Assembly: GCA_016929795.1 (NCBI GenBank) | Contig: JAFGIA010000193.1 | Location: 1-11,078, forward strand | Direction of reading: 5' to 3' | Length of the DNA: 11,078 nucleotides | Source of the DNA: Anaerolineae bacterium | Lineage (GTDB): Bacteria > Chloroflexota > Anaerolineae > JAAYZQ01 | In this document: positions 1-8,044 of the stretch, piece after piece | Layout: each line of letters opens with the position of its first letter | Position numbering within the stretch: the first letter of the stretch is position 1 | Translations under genes and position numbers: made by a program | The notes under the pieces: generated by a model | Told to the model about the DNA's origin: nothing | The model's input: only the letters and a program-made list of their open reading frames with translations | Databases searched by the model: none

Positions 1-1
1 G

Positions 2-2314
2 TCCACAGCCCAGGTGCCAGAAGTCACCCTCAGCCGCGACCTCGGACTCTTTACAATCACCATGATCGGCGTTGGCGGCATGATCGGCGCGGGCATCTTT
101 GTTCTGACCGGCGTCGCCGCAGGCGTGGCGGGGCCGGCACTGGTGCTGGCCTTCTTTCTCAATGGTCTGGTTACGACCCTGACCGCCATGTCGTACGCAG
201 AGCTTGGCTCGGCTTTTCCAGAGGCCGGCGGTGGGTACCTGTGGGTCAAGGAGGGGCTGGGCGGCTCGCAAGGTTTTCTAGCCGGATGGATGAGCTGGTT
301 TGCCCACGCGGCGGCAGGGAGCCTGTACGCTTTGGGTTTTGGCCGCTTTGCCACAGAGATGTGGATCATGGCCGGGGCGCCGACTTTTGGCCTGGAAGTC
401 CCGCAGCTCACGCTCGGGTTTATGACATTGATCATTATCCTGTTCACGATCGTGAACTATCTGGGCGCCTCCGAGACGGGGACGATTGGCAACATTGTGA
501 CGATGACCAAGATCGTCATCCTGGGCCTGTTTGTGCTCTTTGGCATCCTCGCGATGCTTCGCACCGACGAGTGGCACTCGCGTTTTACGTCAGGTTTCTT
601 ACCGAACGGAATGTTGGGTGTCTTTTTGGCCATGGGGCTGACCTTTATTGCATTTGAGGGGTACGAGATCATTGCGCAGTCTGGCGAGGAAGCGATCGAT
701 CCCAAAAAGAACATCCCACGAGCAATTTTGGGGGCTGTTGCCATCGCCGTGGTGATCTATATCCTGGTCGGCGTGACTGCCATTGGGGCGACACACCCGC
801 CTGAAGGAATGCGCACGTACGAGTATCTGGGGCAGGAAAAAGAAGTGGCGGTGGTCGCTGTGGCGCAGCAAGTGTTTCCGTGGGGCATTGGCGGCGTGCT
901 CCTGCTGATTAGCGGTGTTGTGTCGACCATGTCGGCGCTTAACGCGACCACCTACTCTTCGTCGCGCGTCTCCTTCGCCATGGGGCGCGATCACAACTTG
1001 CCCGCCCTTCTGGCGCGCATCCATCCTGTGCGCCATACGCCTCACTGGGCGGTAGTGATCTCGGGCGGGCTGATGCTGCTTATCGCGTGGGCCTTGCCGA
1101 TCGAGGACGTGGCGGCAGCAGCCGATATTATGTTCTTGCTCCTCTTTCTGCAAGTGAACGTGGCCGTGATGACCCTGCGCCGCAAGATGCCTCTCCTCGA
1201 GCGTGGCTTCCGGGTGCCCTGGTTCCCCTTTATCCCAATTCTTGCCATCCTGGCGAATGGATTGCTGGCCTTGCAGCTCTTCCGTTTCAGCCCCATCGCC
1301 TGGTACTTTGCCGCGGGCTGGCTGGTGCTGGGGCTTTTGGCTTATTATGCCTACTTTCGCGACGTCGAGGCGATGGAAAAGCCAAAAGAGATCCTGCTCG
1401 AAGAGGTGCTCGTCAGCCGCGACTATTCGGTGCTGGTGCCGGTGGCCACCCCGGAGCAGGCGCGAATCCTGGGCCGGATTGGCGCGATCGTGGCCGATGA
1501 TCACGGTGGCGAGGTGCTGGCCCTGCACGTGGTCAAGGTGCCGCCGCAACTGACGCTGGGCGAGGGGCGTGTGATGCTGCGCGAGGGGCGCCCGCACCTG
1601 GAAACGGTGATCGAGGAGGCCCGGCAGCGTGACGTGCCCGTGCACACCATGATCCGGCTGGGCCGCCACGTGGCGGAATCGGTGCGCAAGACGGCGATGG
1701 AGAACGCTTCCGACCTGATCATCCTCGGTTGGCCCGGCTACACAAACACGGCCGGGCGGCTGTACGGGTCGGTGATCGACCCCATCGTGGATAACCCGCC
1801 GACCGACATTGCAGTGGTGCGCTACCGGGCGTACCACCCACTCACGTCGATTCTCGTGCCGGTGGCGGGGGGGCCGAACAGCCGCCGTGCGGTCAAGATG
1901 GCCGTGAGCATGGCGCGCGTGGCCGAGCAGGAGGCGGTGACGGTGATCTTGCTGCACGTCGTGCCCGAGGGCGCGCGCAGTAGCGATTTGGTGCGCGCCG
2001 AGCAGGTGTTGGATTATACCCTGGAGGGGATTGACTATGAGCATGTCGTGAGGCGGGTGGTGGAGGGAGCCAATGTGATCGAGACCGTGCTCAAGCAGGC
2101 GAAGGGGTGTGACCTGATCGTGGTCGGGGCGACGGCGGAACCGCTGTTTCGCAACCTGTTGATCGGCGACATGCCGGGCCAGATCGCGGCGCGGGCCGAT
2201 GTGACGGTGATCATGGTCAAGCGACGGAGCAGCCGCCTGCATTCCTTCTTGCGGCAGACGGTGTTGGAGCCGACGACGACGGCGCAGGGTAAGGCAGGCG
2301 AGGCCGGCGGATAG
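2..2314 (+). CDS. APC-family amino acid permease fused to two UspA domains (5' partial)
   Basis: This is a membrane transporter for amino acids or related amines with a cytoplasmic stress-sensing tail. The reading frame is open to the left edge. The only start in view is a GTG at 14 with no ribosome site before it, so the true start probably lies just outside. Numbered from that GTG, residues about 10-445 are hydrophobic and fit the 12-helix APC fold. The first helix carries the substrate-site motif GAGIF, and a helix near residue 215 reads FIAFEGYE followed by a conserved EEAIDPKKNIPRA loop. Residues about 467-605 and 607-745 are two tandem Usp domains. The first has a complete ATP-binding pattern G-2x-G-9x-G-S (G572, G575, G585, S586). 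In the second the pattern is degenerate (G705, then A708 and D719). The family is known to include such permease-Usp fusions. The transported substrate cannot be told from sequence. Confidence 0.93.
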   Translation, partial: STAQVPEVTLSRDLGLFTITMIGVGGMIGAGIFVLTGVAAGVAGPALVLAFFLNGLVTTLTAMSYAELGSAFPEAGGGYLWVKEGLGGSQGFLAGWMSWFAHAAAGSLYALGFGRFATEMWIMAGAPTFGLEVPQLTLGFMTLIIILFTIVNYLGASETGTIGNIVTMTKIVILGLFVLFGILAMLRTDEWHSRFTSGFLPNGMLGVFLAMGLTFIAFEGYEIIAQSGEEAIDPKKNIPRAILGAVAIAVVIYILVGVTAIGATHPPEGMRTYEYLGQEKEVAVVAVAQQVFPWGIGGVLLLISGVVSTMSALNATTYSSSRVSFAMGRDHNLPALLARIHPVRHTPHWAVVISGGLMLLIAWALPIEDVAAAADIMFLLLFLQVNVAVMTLRRKMPLLERGFRVPWFPFIPILAILANGLLALQLFRFSPIAWYFAAGWLVLGLLAYYAYFRDVEAMEKPKEILLEEVLVSRDYSVLVPVATPEQARILGRIGAIVADDHGGEVLALHVVKVPPQLTLGEGRVMLREGRPHLETVIEEARQRDVPVHTMIRLGRHVAESVRKTAMENASDLIILGWPGYTNTAGRLYGSVIDPIVDNPPTDIAVVRYRAYHPLTSILVPVAGGPNSRRAVKMAVSMARVAEQEAVTVILLHVVPEGARSSDLVRAEQVLDYTLEGIDYEHVVRRVVEGANVIETVLKQAKGCDLIVVGATAEPLFRNLLIGDMPGQIAARADVTVIMVKRRSSRLHSFLRQTVLEPTTTAQGKAGEAGG

Positions 2315-2337
2315 CGACTGCATTCTGGCTGCTCAAT

Positions 2338-2366
2338 TTGCCAAAAGAAGCGCCTTGTGCTAAAAT
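2338..2366 (+). promoter_or_regulatory. sigma70-type promoter for the large glycosidase-like gene
   Basis: The -35 box TTGCCA (2338-2343) and -10 box TAAAAT (2361-2366) are separated by exactly 17 bp. Each matches the consensus at five of six positions, and a TG one base upstream of the -10 makes it extended. It starts 24 bp after the permease stop. Predicted transcription begins near 2373, giving a leader of about 160 nt before the next gene. Confidence 0.65.
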
Positions 2367-2432
2367 GCCGGGCATGCTCGCTGCAAAAGAGCCATGAGAA
2401 ACGTAACCGATCTCTTGAATACTATTTGATTC

Positions 2433-2495
2433 AGGAACCTCGCGCCGGGCCGGCATGTTGTATGCAGGCCCGCATTTGGGGTTCCTTTGTCTTTT
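2433..2495 (+). terminator. structured leader hairpin with U-tract (terminator or attenuator)
   Basis: An outer stem AGGAACC (2433-2439) pairs perfectly with GGTTCCT (2480-2486). Inside it CGGGCC (2446-2451) pairs with GGCCCG (2467-2472), and GCAT (2453-2456) pairs with ATGC (2462-2465) around a five-base loop. The tail TTGTCTTTT (2487-2495) follows directly. It could end permease transcripts, but it also lies downstream of the promoter at 2338-2366 and upstream of the start codon at 2534, so it could act as an attenuator of the downstream gene. No known riboswitch class was recognised. Confidence 0.6.
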
Positions 2496-2533
2496 GACAC
2501 AAAACACGAGATTTTGTAACGAGGAGCTGTGGG

Positions 2534-5500
2534 ATGAAAAAGAGAGCAGAGAAGATGAAAGAGGGAGGCCAGCCGGCAGGGAGGGCACTGAACGAGCTGC
2601 TGGAAGGCAAGACGGGCGGCCTGGTGCTCAACGGGTTGATCCTGATTCTGTTGGTTGCCTCTCTCCTTCTGCCCCCTGTCTCGGCGCAGGAGCGCGTGCT
2701 AGAAGCGGGCTATACGACGATCGATGCCGACGAGGGAGGTGCCGTCGTCGACGCCGATGGGATGCAGGTCAGCCTGCTGGCAGATGGCCTCGAGGATGAC
2801 GTCCGGGTGAAAGAAGAATCGGTGCCGATGGCGAGCTTTTTGGACGGGTCGGCGGGAAATGAGCTAAAAGCCGCGGCGCAGGCCCTCCCTTCCACGCTGC
2901 ACGTCAGAAGCCCGATCTATCAGATCGTCACCAAGGGGGCAGAGCCCTCGGCCGTGGCTCTGAGCGTGCCGATTCCGAACAACGCCGAGCCGTACGAAAC
3001 GCTGTCGATGTACCAATGGGACGGCGCGGAGTGGGTGTTTGTGCCGTCAGAGGTCGTGGTCGAAGATGACGTGCTGGAAGCAGCGCTCGATTATCTGCCC
3101 AAGGTGATCGGCGTGTTCCAGAGCACGCCTCACCCGCCGATGGTCAGCGCGGAACTGCCCGATTACGTGTCGCTGCCCGATGTCGGCGACCAGGCTCTGA
3201 GTGAGTTAAACCCGGTGGGCTATCAGCTTGGGGACCAGAACGACGTGGTCGGCGCACTGACGACGCTGCCCGAGTCGAGTGGCGGCGAATCGTATCGCGT
3301 GCTGCCCACGCTGCGCAACTGGAGCGAGGATGGCATAGTGCGCAGCGACCTGGTAGACAACATGCTGGTCATCTCGGAGAGCCAGAAGGCGCACGTGGAG
3401 TCCATCGTCGAGCTGGTGGTGGGCGAGATGTACGCCGGGATCGACCTGGACTATCGTGGCATCAACCCCGATTTGCGTACCGAGTACACCGATTTTGTGA
3501 CGCAGCTTGCCCAGGCCCTTCATGCGAACGGCAAGAGGCTGACGGTGCATGTCGAGGCACCGTCACAGATCGCCGAGGACCGCTGGGAGACGGGCGCGTA
3601 TGACTGGAAAGCGCTGGGCCAGGTGGCGGATGGGTTCAAGTTCCCGTCGCTGCAGGACCCCTCGGCATACGCACCCGGCGGCCCGATGGAGGATCTACTC
3701 TGGTGGGCGGTGGCGCAGGTAGAGCGCTACAAGCTGCAGCCGGTGTTCACGGCGCGCAGTGTCGAGAACGCAGGTGGCGTTCTCATAGAGCGGACCTACC
3801 GTGACGCGCTGAGCGAATTGTGCCAGGTGGCAGTGAAGCAGGGCGATGAGCTGCTGCTGCCGGGCGAAGCAATGACGATTGGGCTGGACACGCCAGGTGT
3901 GAACCTGGATCCCGAGACGGGCTGTTACTGGTTTACGTACGTGGACGAGGCCAGCGGCGAGGAGCGCAAGGTGTGGCTGGAAGATGCCAGCAGCCTGAGC
4001 CGCAAGCTGGAGCTGTTGAGCCGCTACAACCTGGGCGGCGTGGCGATCCGCGCCCTGTGGGATGAGGGCAACGACCCACGCATGTGGCAACTCGTGCGCG
4101 ACTATCAATCATCCGCCCAGGTGGCGCTGTCGGCGATCGATAGCAAGTTCGCGGTGGTGTGGAGCGTGGAAGGCGCAGGTGGGAACCTGGTGGACGAGCA
4201 GCAGACAGGGCTCGACCAGCGCGAGTACACCTTCACGGCGCCCGATCAGCCGGGCGAGTATGCAGTGGGGGCAGCGATCGTGGCCAACGATGGCCAGACG
4301 GTGGCGGGCAGCCAGCGTGTGGCCGTGCTGGTCACCACGCCCTCGCCGACACCCACGCCGACCTTTACGCCGACGCCGCTGCCGACAGAAACCCCGACGC
4401 CGACGGCCACCCCCGAGCCAACGGCAACCGCCACCCCGGCGCCTGCGCAGCCCAAGCCGACGAGCGCCGCCCCCAAGCCCACAAGCAAGCCGGCCGATTC
4501 AGGGGGGGGCGGAAGCTATCCGCCGGCCAATACGAACTTTGGTTACGGCATCCAGGCGCACATGGTGCACAATGGCCAGGCCGGCACCGTGATGGGCAAG
4601 GTGCGTGACATGGGTTTCGGCTGGGTCAAGCAGCAGGTGGAGTGGAAGCACTTTGAGACCGCCAAGGGGGCCTACGAGTGGGGCGCCCTCGACGAGATCG
4701 TGGCCGCGGCCGATGGGGCAGGTGTCAGGGTGCTGTGGAGCGTGGTGAATGCGCCGGCATGGGCACGCGGCGGGCAGGACCTGGGTGTGGGCGGGCCGCC
4801 CAACAACCCAGGTGACCTGGCCGATTTTCTGGGGGCGATGGCGAGCCGCTATTGCGGATCGAGCGTCAAGGCGATCGAGGTGTGGAACGAGCAGAACCTG
4901 CACTACGAGTGGGGCAACATGCAGATCAACCCCGCGGCGTACATGAATCTGCTCAAGCCGTCTTATACCCGGATCAAGAACGCCTGCCCAAGCATGATCG
5001 TGGTCAGTGGCGCGCTGACGCCGACGGGCGCACCGCTGCCCAAGGCGATGGACGACGTCAAGTACCTGGATGGGATGTACGCCAATGGGCTAAAGAATTA
5101 TTCCGACGCCATTGGCGCTCACCCGAGCGGCTATAACGTGGCCCCGTGGGTAGCGGGCGGCCAGGATGCCTGCGACTTTATCAAGACACAGAACTCGTCG
5201 TTCATGGGCCCCTGCCAGACGCTGCACCGGTCGTGGAGCTTTTACGGCACCTTGCACCAATACTATGACAAAATGAAAAAGTATGGTGACGGCAAGAAAA
5301 AGATCTGGCCGACAGAGTTCGGCTGGGCGACCAACTGGTGCGGCGATAACAACTATGGCTATGCCCGCGATAACACGCGCCAGGAACAGGCCGAGTGGAC
5401 GGTCAAGGCCTATCAGTTGATGAAGCAGTGGGGGTTCGTCGGCGTCGCGTTCCTGTGGAACCTCAACTTTGATGTCGTGGCCCCGGGAACAGAAAAGGCG

Positions 5501-5572
5501 CAGTGGGGCATCTTGAATGCCGACTGGAGCCCAACGCAGACGTATAACATGCTCAAGTCGATGGCCAAATAG
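2534..5572 (+). CDS. Secreted multidomain protein: GH18-like domain plus GH-A clan glycosidase-like domain
   Basis: This is a large cell-surface or secreted protein of 1012 residues, probably acting on or binding polysaccharide. The ATG follows GAGGAG (2521-2526) at 7 nt. A basic N-terminus is followed by a hydrophobic stretch (about 29-48) and a possible signal-peptidase site after VSA (49-51). Residues about 55-200 form a beta-rich region I do not recognise. Residues about 205-525 resemble a GH18 barrel of the spore-hydrolase type, but the catalytic motif DGxDxDxE reads A301-G-I-D304-L-D306-Y-R308, so the acid is missing. Residues about 527-600 look Ig-like. A Thr/Pro linker spans about 601-666. 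Residues 668-1012 are a GH-A (GH5/GH39, PslG-like) barrel with a likely acid/base Glu786 (VWNEQN) and nucleophile Glu928 (PTEFGW). The next gene encodes a paralogous barrel. The substrate is unknown, and plain lectin function is an alternative for the first barrel. Confidence 0.9.
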   Translation: MKKRAEKMKEGGQPAGRALNELLEGKTGGLVLNGLILILLVASLLLPPVSAQERVLEAGYTTIDADEGGAVVDADGMQVSLLADGLEDDVRVKEESVPMASFLDGSAGNELKAAAQALPSTLHVRSPIYQIVTKGAEPSAVALSVPIPNNAEPYETLSMYQWDGAEWVFVPSEVVVEDDVLEAALDYLPKVIGVFQSTPHPPMVSAELPDYVSLPDVGDQALSELNPVGYQLGDQNDVVGALTTLPESSGGESYRVLPTLRNWSEDGIVRSDLVDNMLVISESQKAHVESIVELVVGEMYAGIDLDYRGINPDLRTEYTDFVTQLAQALHANGKRLTVHVEAPSQIAEDRWETGAYDWKALGQVADGFKFPSLQDPSAYAPGGPMEDLLWWAVAQVERYKLQPVFTARSVENAGGVLIERTYRDALSELCQVAVKQGDELLLPGEAMTIGLDTPGVNLDPETGCYWFTYVDEASGEERKVWLEDASSLSRKLELLSRYNLGGVAIRALWDEGNDPRMWQLVRDYQSSAQVALSAIDSKFAVVWSVEGAGGNLVDEQQTGLDQREYTFTAPDQPGEYAVGAAIVANDGQTVAGSQRVAVLVTTPSPTPTPTFTPTPLPTETPTPTATPEPTATATPAPAQPKPTSAAPKPTSKPADSGGGGSYPPANTNFGYGIQAHMVHNGQAGTVMGKVRDMGFGWVKQQVEWKHFETAKGAYEWGALDEIVAAADGAGVRVLWSVVNAPAWARGGQDLGVGGPPNNPGDLADFLGAMASRYCGSSVKAIEVWNEQNLHYEWGNMQINPAAYMNLLKPSYTRIKNACPSMIVVSGALTPTGAPLPKAMDDVKYLDGMYANGLKNYSDAIGAHPSGYNVAPWVAGGQDACDFIKTQNSSFMGPCQTLHRSWSFYGTLHQYYDKMKKYGDGKKKIWPTEFGWATNWCGDNNYGYARDNTRQEQAEWTVKAYQLMKQWGFVGVAFLWNLNFDVVAPGTEKAQWGILNADWSPTQTYNMLKSMAK

Positions 5573-5594
5573 TCCGGGGCCAGATCGGGATCGC

Positions 5595-5630
5595 ACAGGG
5601 CACCGGCGTCGCCGGTGCCCTGTTCTGTCC
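5595..5630 (+). terminator. Rho-independent terminator after the large glycosidase-like gene
   Basis: A perfect 13-bp stem, ACAGGGCACCGGC (5595-5607) with its complement at 5611-5623, closes a 3-base loop and is followed by a T-rich run TTCTGT. It sits 22 nt after the stop codon and 30 nt before the next gene. The next gene therefore needs readthrough or a promoter I could not find. Confidence 0.8.
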
Positions 5631-5653
5631 GATTGTCAGAAACAAGGTAGAAG

Positions 5654-7180
5654 GTGGAGCCGATGACCGAGCAGAGGAACAGAAGTGGGAACCAAAACGG
5701 GCTGATTCGCAGCCGCGGCTTTTTGATCCTGGTTGGTGTGCTGGGCGCGGGATTGATCCTGGCCCTGGCATTGTGCGCCGTGGCAGTCATGTCGCGGCTG
5801 GGATCGCAAGAAGAAGTAGTAGCGGAGGCGACGAGCCCGCCGACGCTCGTGCCGACCTTTACGCCACGGGTGTCGATCCCCACGTCGACGCCAACGCCCG
5901 GCGCGCCGCCAGAGGGAGCATCGCCGACGGCGGTGCAGGGAGATGTGGAACCGACGGTCGGGACGCCGACAGAAGCTCCCACAGAAGCGGCCCCGACCGA
6001 TACCGCGCCCACGCCGGCGGCGCCGACCGAGGCCGTGCCGACGGCGGCGCCCGCGGCAACCGCCACCCCGATCTCCCCCACCTCTCCGCCCCCGTCCAGC
6101 CCGGTGACGATGGCTTCGCCCGATTATGGCATCCAGGCGTTTCTCTGGTGGCGGCCCGAGGTGGCGCACCGCGACCTGGGCCTGATCCAGGACGCAGGCT
6201 TTACGTGGGTGAAGCAGTGGTTCGCGTGGCGTGACATCGAGGGGCAGGGCAAGGGCCAGTACGACTGGAGCACGGCCGACCGGATCGTGCAGCAGGCAGA
6301 CGAGTTTGGGCTCAAGCTCCTGGTGCGTGTCGATCACGAGCCCACGTGGGCTGGCCCGCCCCCCGGGAACATCAACCACTTTGGTGACTTTTTGTCGGCG
6401 ATGGCCACTCGCTACCGGGGGCGGATCGACGCTTACCAGATCTGGAACGAGCCGAACCTGAAGCGCGAGTGGGGTGACAAGGCGCCCAACGCCGCCGAGT
6501 ACACCCAGATGCTCAAGAAAGCATACCAGGTGATCAAGGCGGCGGATCCGAACGCGATCGTGGTCAGCGCCGGCATGGCGCCGACCACTGAACTGAGCCA
6601 GCGGGCAGTGCCCGATACGCGCTTTATCCAGTCGATGTACGACGCCGGTGCCAAGCCCTACTTTGACATGCTTGGCGCACACGGCGCAGGCTACAAGGCG
6701 CCGCCCGAGATGGATCCGGGCCAGGTGGCGACGGATTCGAACTTTTACAACGTGGGGGACGTTAACTGCCCGGGCGACGCGTGCCGGATTTACTGCTTCC
6801 GCCACGTGGAGGATTTACGGCAGATCATGGTGCGCAACGGGGATCAGGGCAAGAAGGTGGTGGTGCTTGAATTTGGGTGGACGCGCGACGAGCGCACCAA
6901 CAGCCCCTACTACTGGCACCGCGTGGCCGATCAGTTCGTCCAGGGCGATTATATGAAGCGCGCCTACGAGTACGCCAAGGCCAACTGGCAACCGTGGATC
7001 GGCGTGATGAGCCTGATCTACATGCCCGATGCCCAGTGGACGATGGACGACGAGCAGTTCTGGTGGTCCGTCATCGAGCCCAGCCCCGACGAGATCCGCC
7101 TGAAGGCGCCCTATGTCATCCTCTGCTCGTATATCCGCGAACAACGCGGCCTGGGCCGGTGCCCCTGGGCACCTGAGTAG
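5654..7180 (+). CDS. Membrane-anchored GH-A clan glycosidase-like protein
   Basis: This is a predicted extracellular glycoside hydrolase tethered to the membrane, paralogous to the C-terminal barrel of the preceding gene. Two starts are possible: GTG at 5654 and ATG at 5663. The first has AAGG about 7 nt upstream; the second has GGTGGAG only 3 nt upstream, and neither is decisive. Numbered from the GTG, a single membrane helix lies at about 24-47 after an Arg/Asn-rich N-terminus. A Thr/Pro/Ala linker spans about 56-150, and the barrel fills 155-508. Candidate catalytic residues are the acid/base Glu266 in IWNEPN and the nucleophile Glu406 in VLEFGW, both matching the GH-A pattern. Several cysteines in the second half could form disulphides, as expected outside the cell. 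The closest relatives by pattern are GH39/GH5-like proteins such as PslG. The substrate cannot be assigned. The gene converges with the one on the other strand. Confidence 0.88.
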   Translation: MEPMTEQRNRSGNQNGLIRSRGFLILVGVLGAGLILALALCAVAVMSRLGSQEEVVAEATSPPTLVPTFTPRVSIPTSTPTPGAPPEGASPTAVQGDVEPTVGTPTEAPTEAAPTDTAPTPAAPTEAVPTAAPAATATPISPTSPPPSSPVTMASPDYGIQAFLWWRPEVAHRDLGLIQDAGFTWVKQWFAWRDIEGQGKGQYDWSTADRIVQQADEFGLKLLVRVDHEPTWAGPPPGNINHFGDFLSAMATRYRGRIDAYQIWNEPNLKREWGDKAPNAAEYTQMLKKAYQVIKAADPNAIVVSAGMAPTTELSQRAVPDTRFIQSMYDAGAKPYFDMLGAHGAGYKAPPEMDPGQVATDSNFYNVGDVNCPGDACRIYCFRHVEDLRQIMVRNGDQGKKVVVLEFGWTRDERTNSPYYWHRVADQFVQGDYMKRAYEYAKANWQPWIGVMSLIYMPDAQWTMDDEQFWWSVIEPSPDEIRLKAPYVILCSYIREQRGLGRCPWAPE

Positions 7181-7189
7181 TGGTCAACC

Positions 7190-7214
7190 AAGCCCCCCCG
7201 TCAGGTGGGGGCTT
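7190..7214. terminator. Shared hairpin between convergent genes
   Basis: AAGCCCCC (7190-7197) pairs with GGGGGCTT (7207-7214) around a 9-base loop. It lies in the 37-bp gap between two convergent stop codons, so it could end transcripts from both sides. There is no strong U-tract on either strand, so termination efficiency is uncertain. Confidence 0.55.
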
Positions 7215-7217
7215 GTG

Positions 7218-7934
7218 TTAATAGGTACGCTGCCAGTCGATGCGGTAGCCGCCGGCTGTGGCGGCATTGAATTGGACGGCGACCTGCGGGCTGGCCTGGT
7301 TGCCGGCGGCGTCGACGACCATGACGTACCAGGTAACCGCCTCCTGGCTGATGGGGATGTTGTACTGCCCTGCTTCGCCCCCCCCTTTGGTGAGGGCAGG
7401 GGCCAGGTCGGTGTTCCAATCATTGAATGCCTTGACCTGCACCCCCTCTAGCGGATTGCCGGCAGCGTCACGCACTGTGCCAAAGATGTAGCAGCAGATC
7501 GGATAGTCGGGCGCTGGCCCGGGTGGTGCGGCGACGCGAAAAGCGTACGCGGGAACCGGCACGGCGGTCGGGGGCCGAGGGGTAGGCGGTGATGTTTGGG
7601 TCGGGGCCAGCGGCGGTGGACTGGTTGGGCGCGTCTCGGCCGGCTCGGTGACGGCCGGTGCTTCCGTCGCCGCCGCCACTGGCGCAGAGGCCACGGCGGT
7701 GAGCGTGGCCGTAATGCCAGGCACAGGGGTCGGAAGGACCATGATACCTGGTGTCGGTGAGGGGGCTTTTTCTGTGGGTGGTTGGGTCACCTGAGCCTGG
7801 GCAGATGTCGGGACCGCGGTCGCCTGGGCACGTAGCGCGTCACGGGTCGACATAAAACCAGTGAACGCAACGTACAAGCCCAGGATGATCACGAGCAGGA
7901 CGATCAAAAACCCAATGGCGTATCCTCTGTTCAT
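7218..7934 (-). CDS. Membrane-anchored protein with Thr/Pro linker and carboxypeptidase-regulatory-like domain
   Basis: This is a predicted surface protein of 238 residues with no enzymatic motif. The frame extends further upstream, but the start at 7934 is chosen because it gives a short MNRG start followed at once by a membrane helix (about residues 5-27). It also lies about 50 nt after a good promoter (7993-8021), which would fall after any upstream start. Residues about 40-130 are a Thr/Pro/Ala-rich linker. Residues about 145-238 contain FGTVRDAAGNPLEGVQVKAF, a carboxypeptidase-regulatory-like beta-sandwich signature, then a second beta-rich stretch with VVDAAGNQASP. Such domains usually bind or serve as stalks for surface proteins. 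It shares the anchor-linker-domain plan with the two convergent glycosidase-like genes, which suggests a common location outside the membrane. Its function is unknown. Confidence 0.82.
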   Translation of the reverse strand: MNRGYAIGFLIVLLVIILGLYVAFTGFMSTRDALRAQATAVPTSAQAQVTQPPTEKAPSPTPGIMVLPTPVPGITATLTAVASAPVAAATEAPAVTEPAETRPTSPPPLAPTQTSPPTPRPPTAVPVPAYAFRVAAPPGPAPDYPICCYIFGTVRDAAGNPLEGVQVKAFNDWNTDLAPALTKGGGEAGQYNIPISQEAVTWYVMVVDAAGNQASPQVAVQFNAATAGGYRIDWQRTY

Positions 7935-7992
7935 CCGTCGTCTTTTCGAATCAGTGCTCCTGGGCGGCAGTGCCGCCACAGGGCAAGGCACG

Positions 7993-8021
7993 ATTATACT
8001 GCAAAAGGAGACAGACGGCAA
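7993..8021 (-). promoter_or_regulatory. sigma70-type promoter for the minus-strand surface protein
   Basis: Read on the minus strand, TTGCCG (8021-8016) and TATAAT (7998-7993) are 17 bp apart. The -10 is a perfect consensus and the -35 matches four of six positions. The start of transcription would be near 7986, giving a leader of about 50 nt to the start codon at 7934. Confidence 0.65.
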
Positions 8022-8044
8022 GTGCCTCCTGGTTCAAATCCGGT

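Noticed and set aside
599..2323. Long minus-strand open frame opposite the permease
   Set aside because: Its translation is low-complexity, rich in His, Arg and Gln, typical of the shadow of a GC-rich gene, and the plus strand shows an unmistakable protein family.
2494..2522. Perfect TTGACA at 2494-2499 as a second promoter for the large glycosidase-like gene
   Set aside because: No acceptable -10 box at 16-18 bp; the start of transcription would fall on or after the ribosome site.
4330..4500. Period-6 CCGACG-like repeats as a minisatellite or CRISPR-like array
   Set aside because: They are explained by codons of a Thr/Pro protein linker; there are no regular spacers.
5513..5548. TTGAAT and TATAAC near the end of the large gene as a promoter for the second glycosidase-like gene
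   Set aside because: The spacer is about 24 bp, too long for a sigma70-type promoter.
7981..8003. GGCAC...TGCA resembling a sigma54 promoter
   Set aside because: The GG to GC spacing is 12 rather than 10 bp, and the same bases form a good sigma70-type -10 on the other strand.
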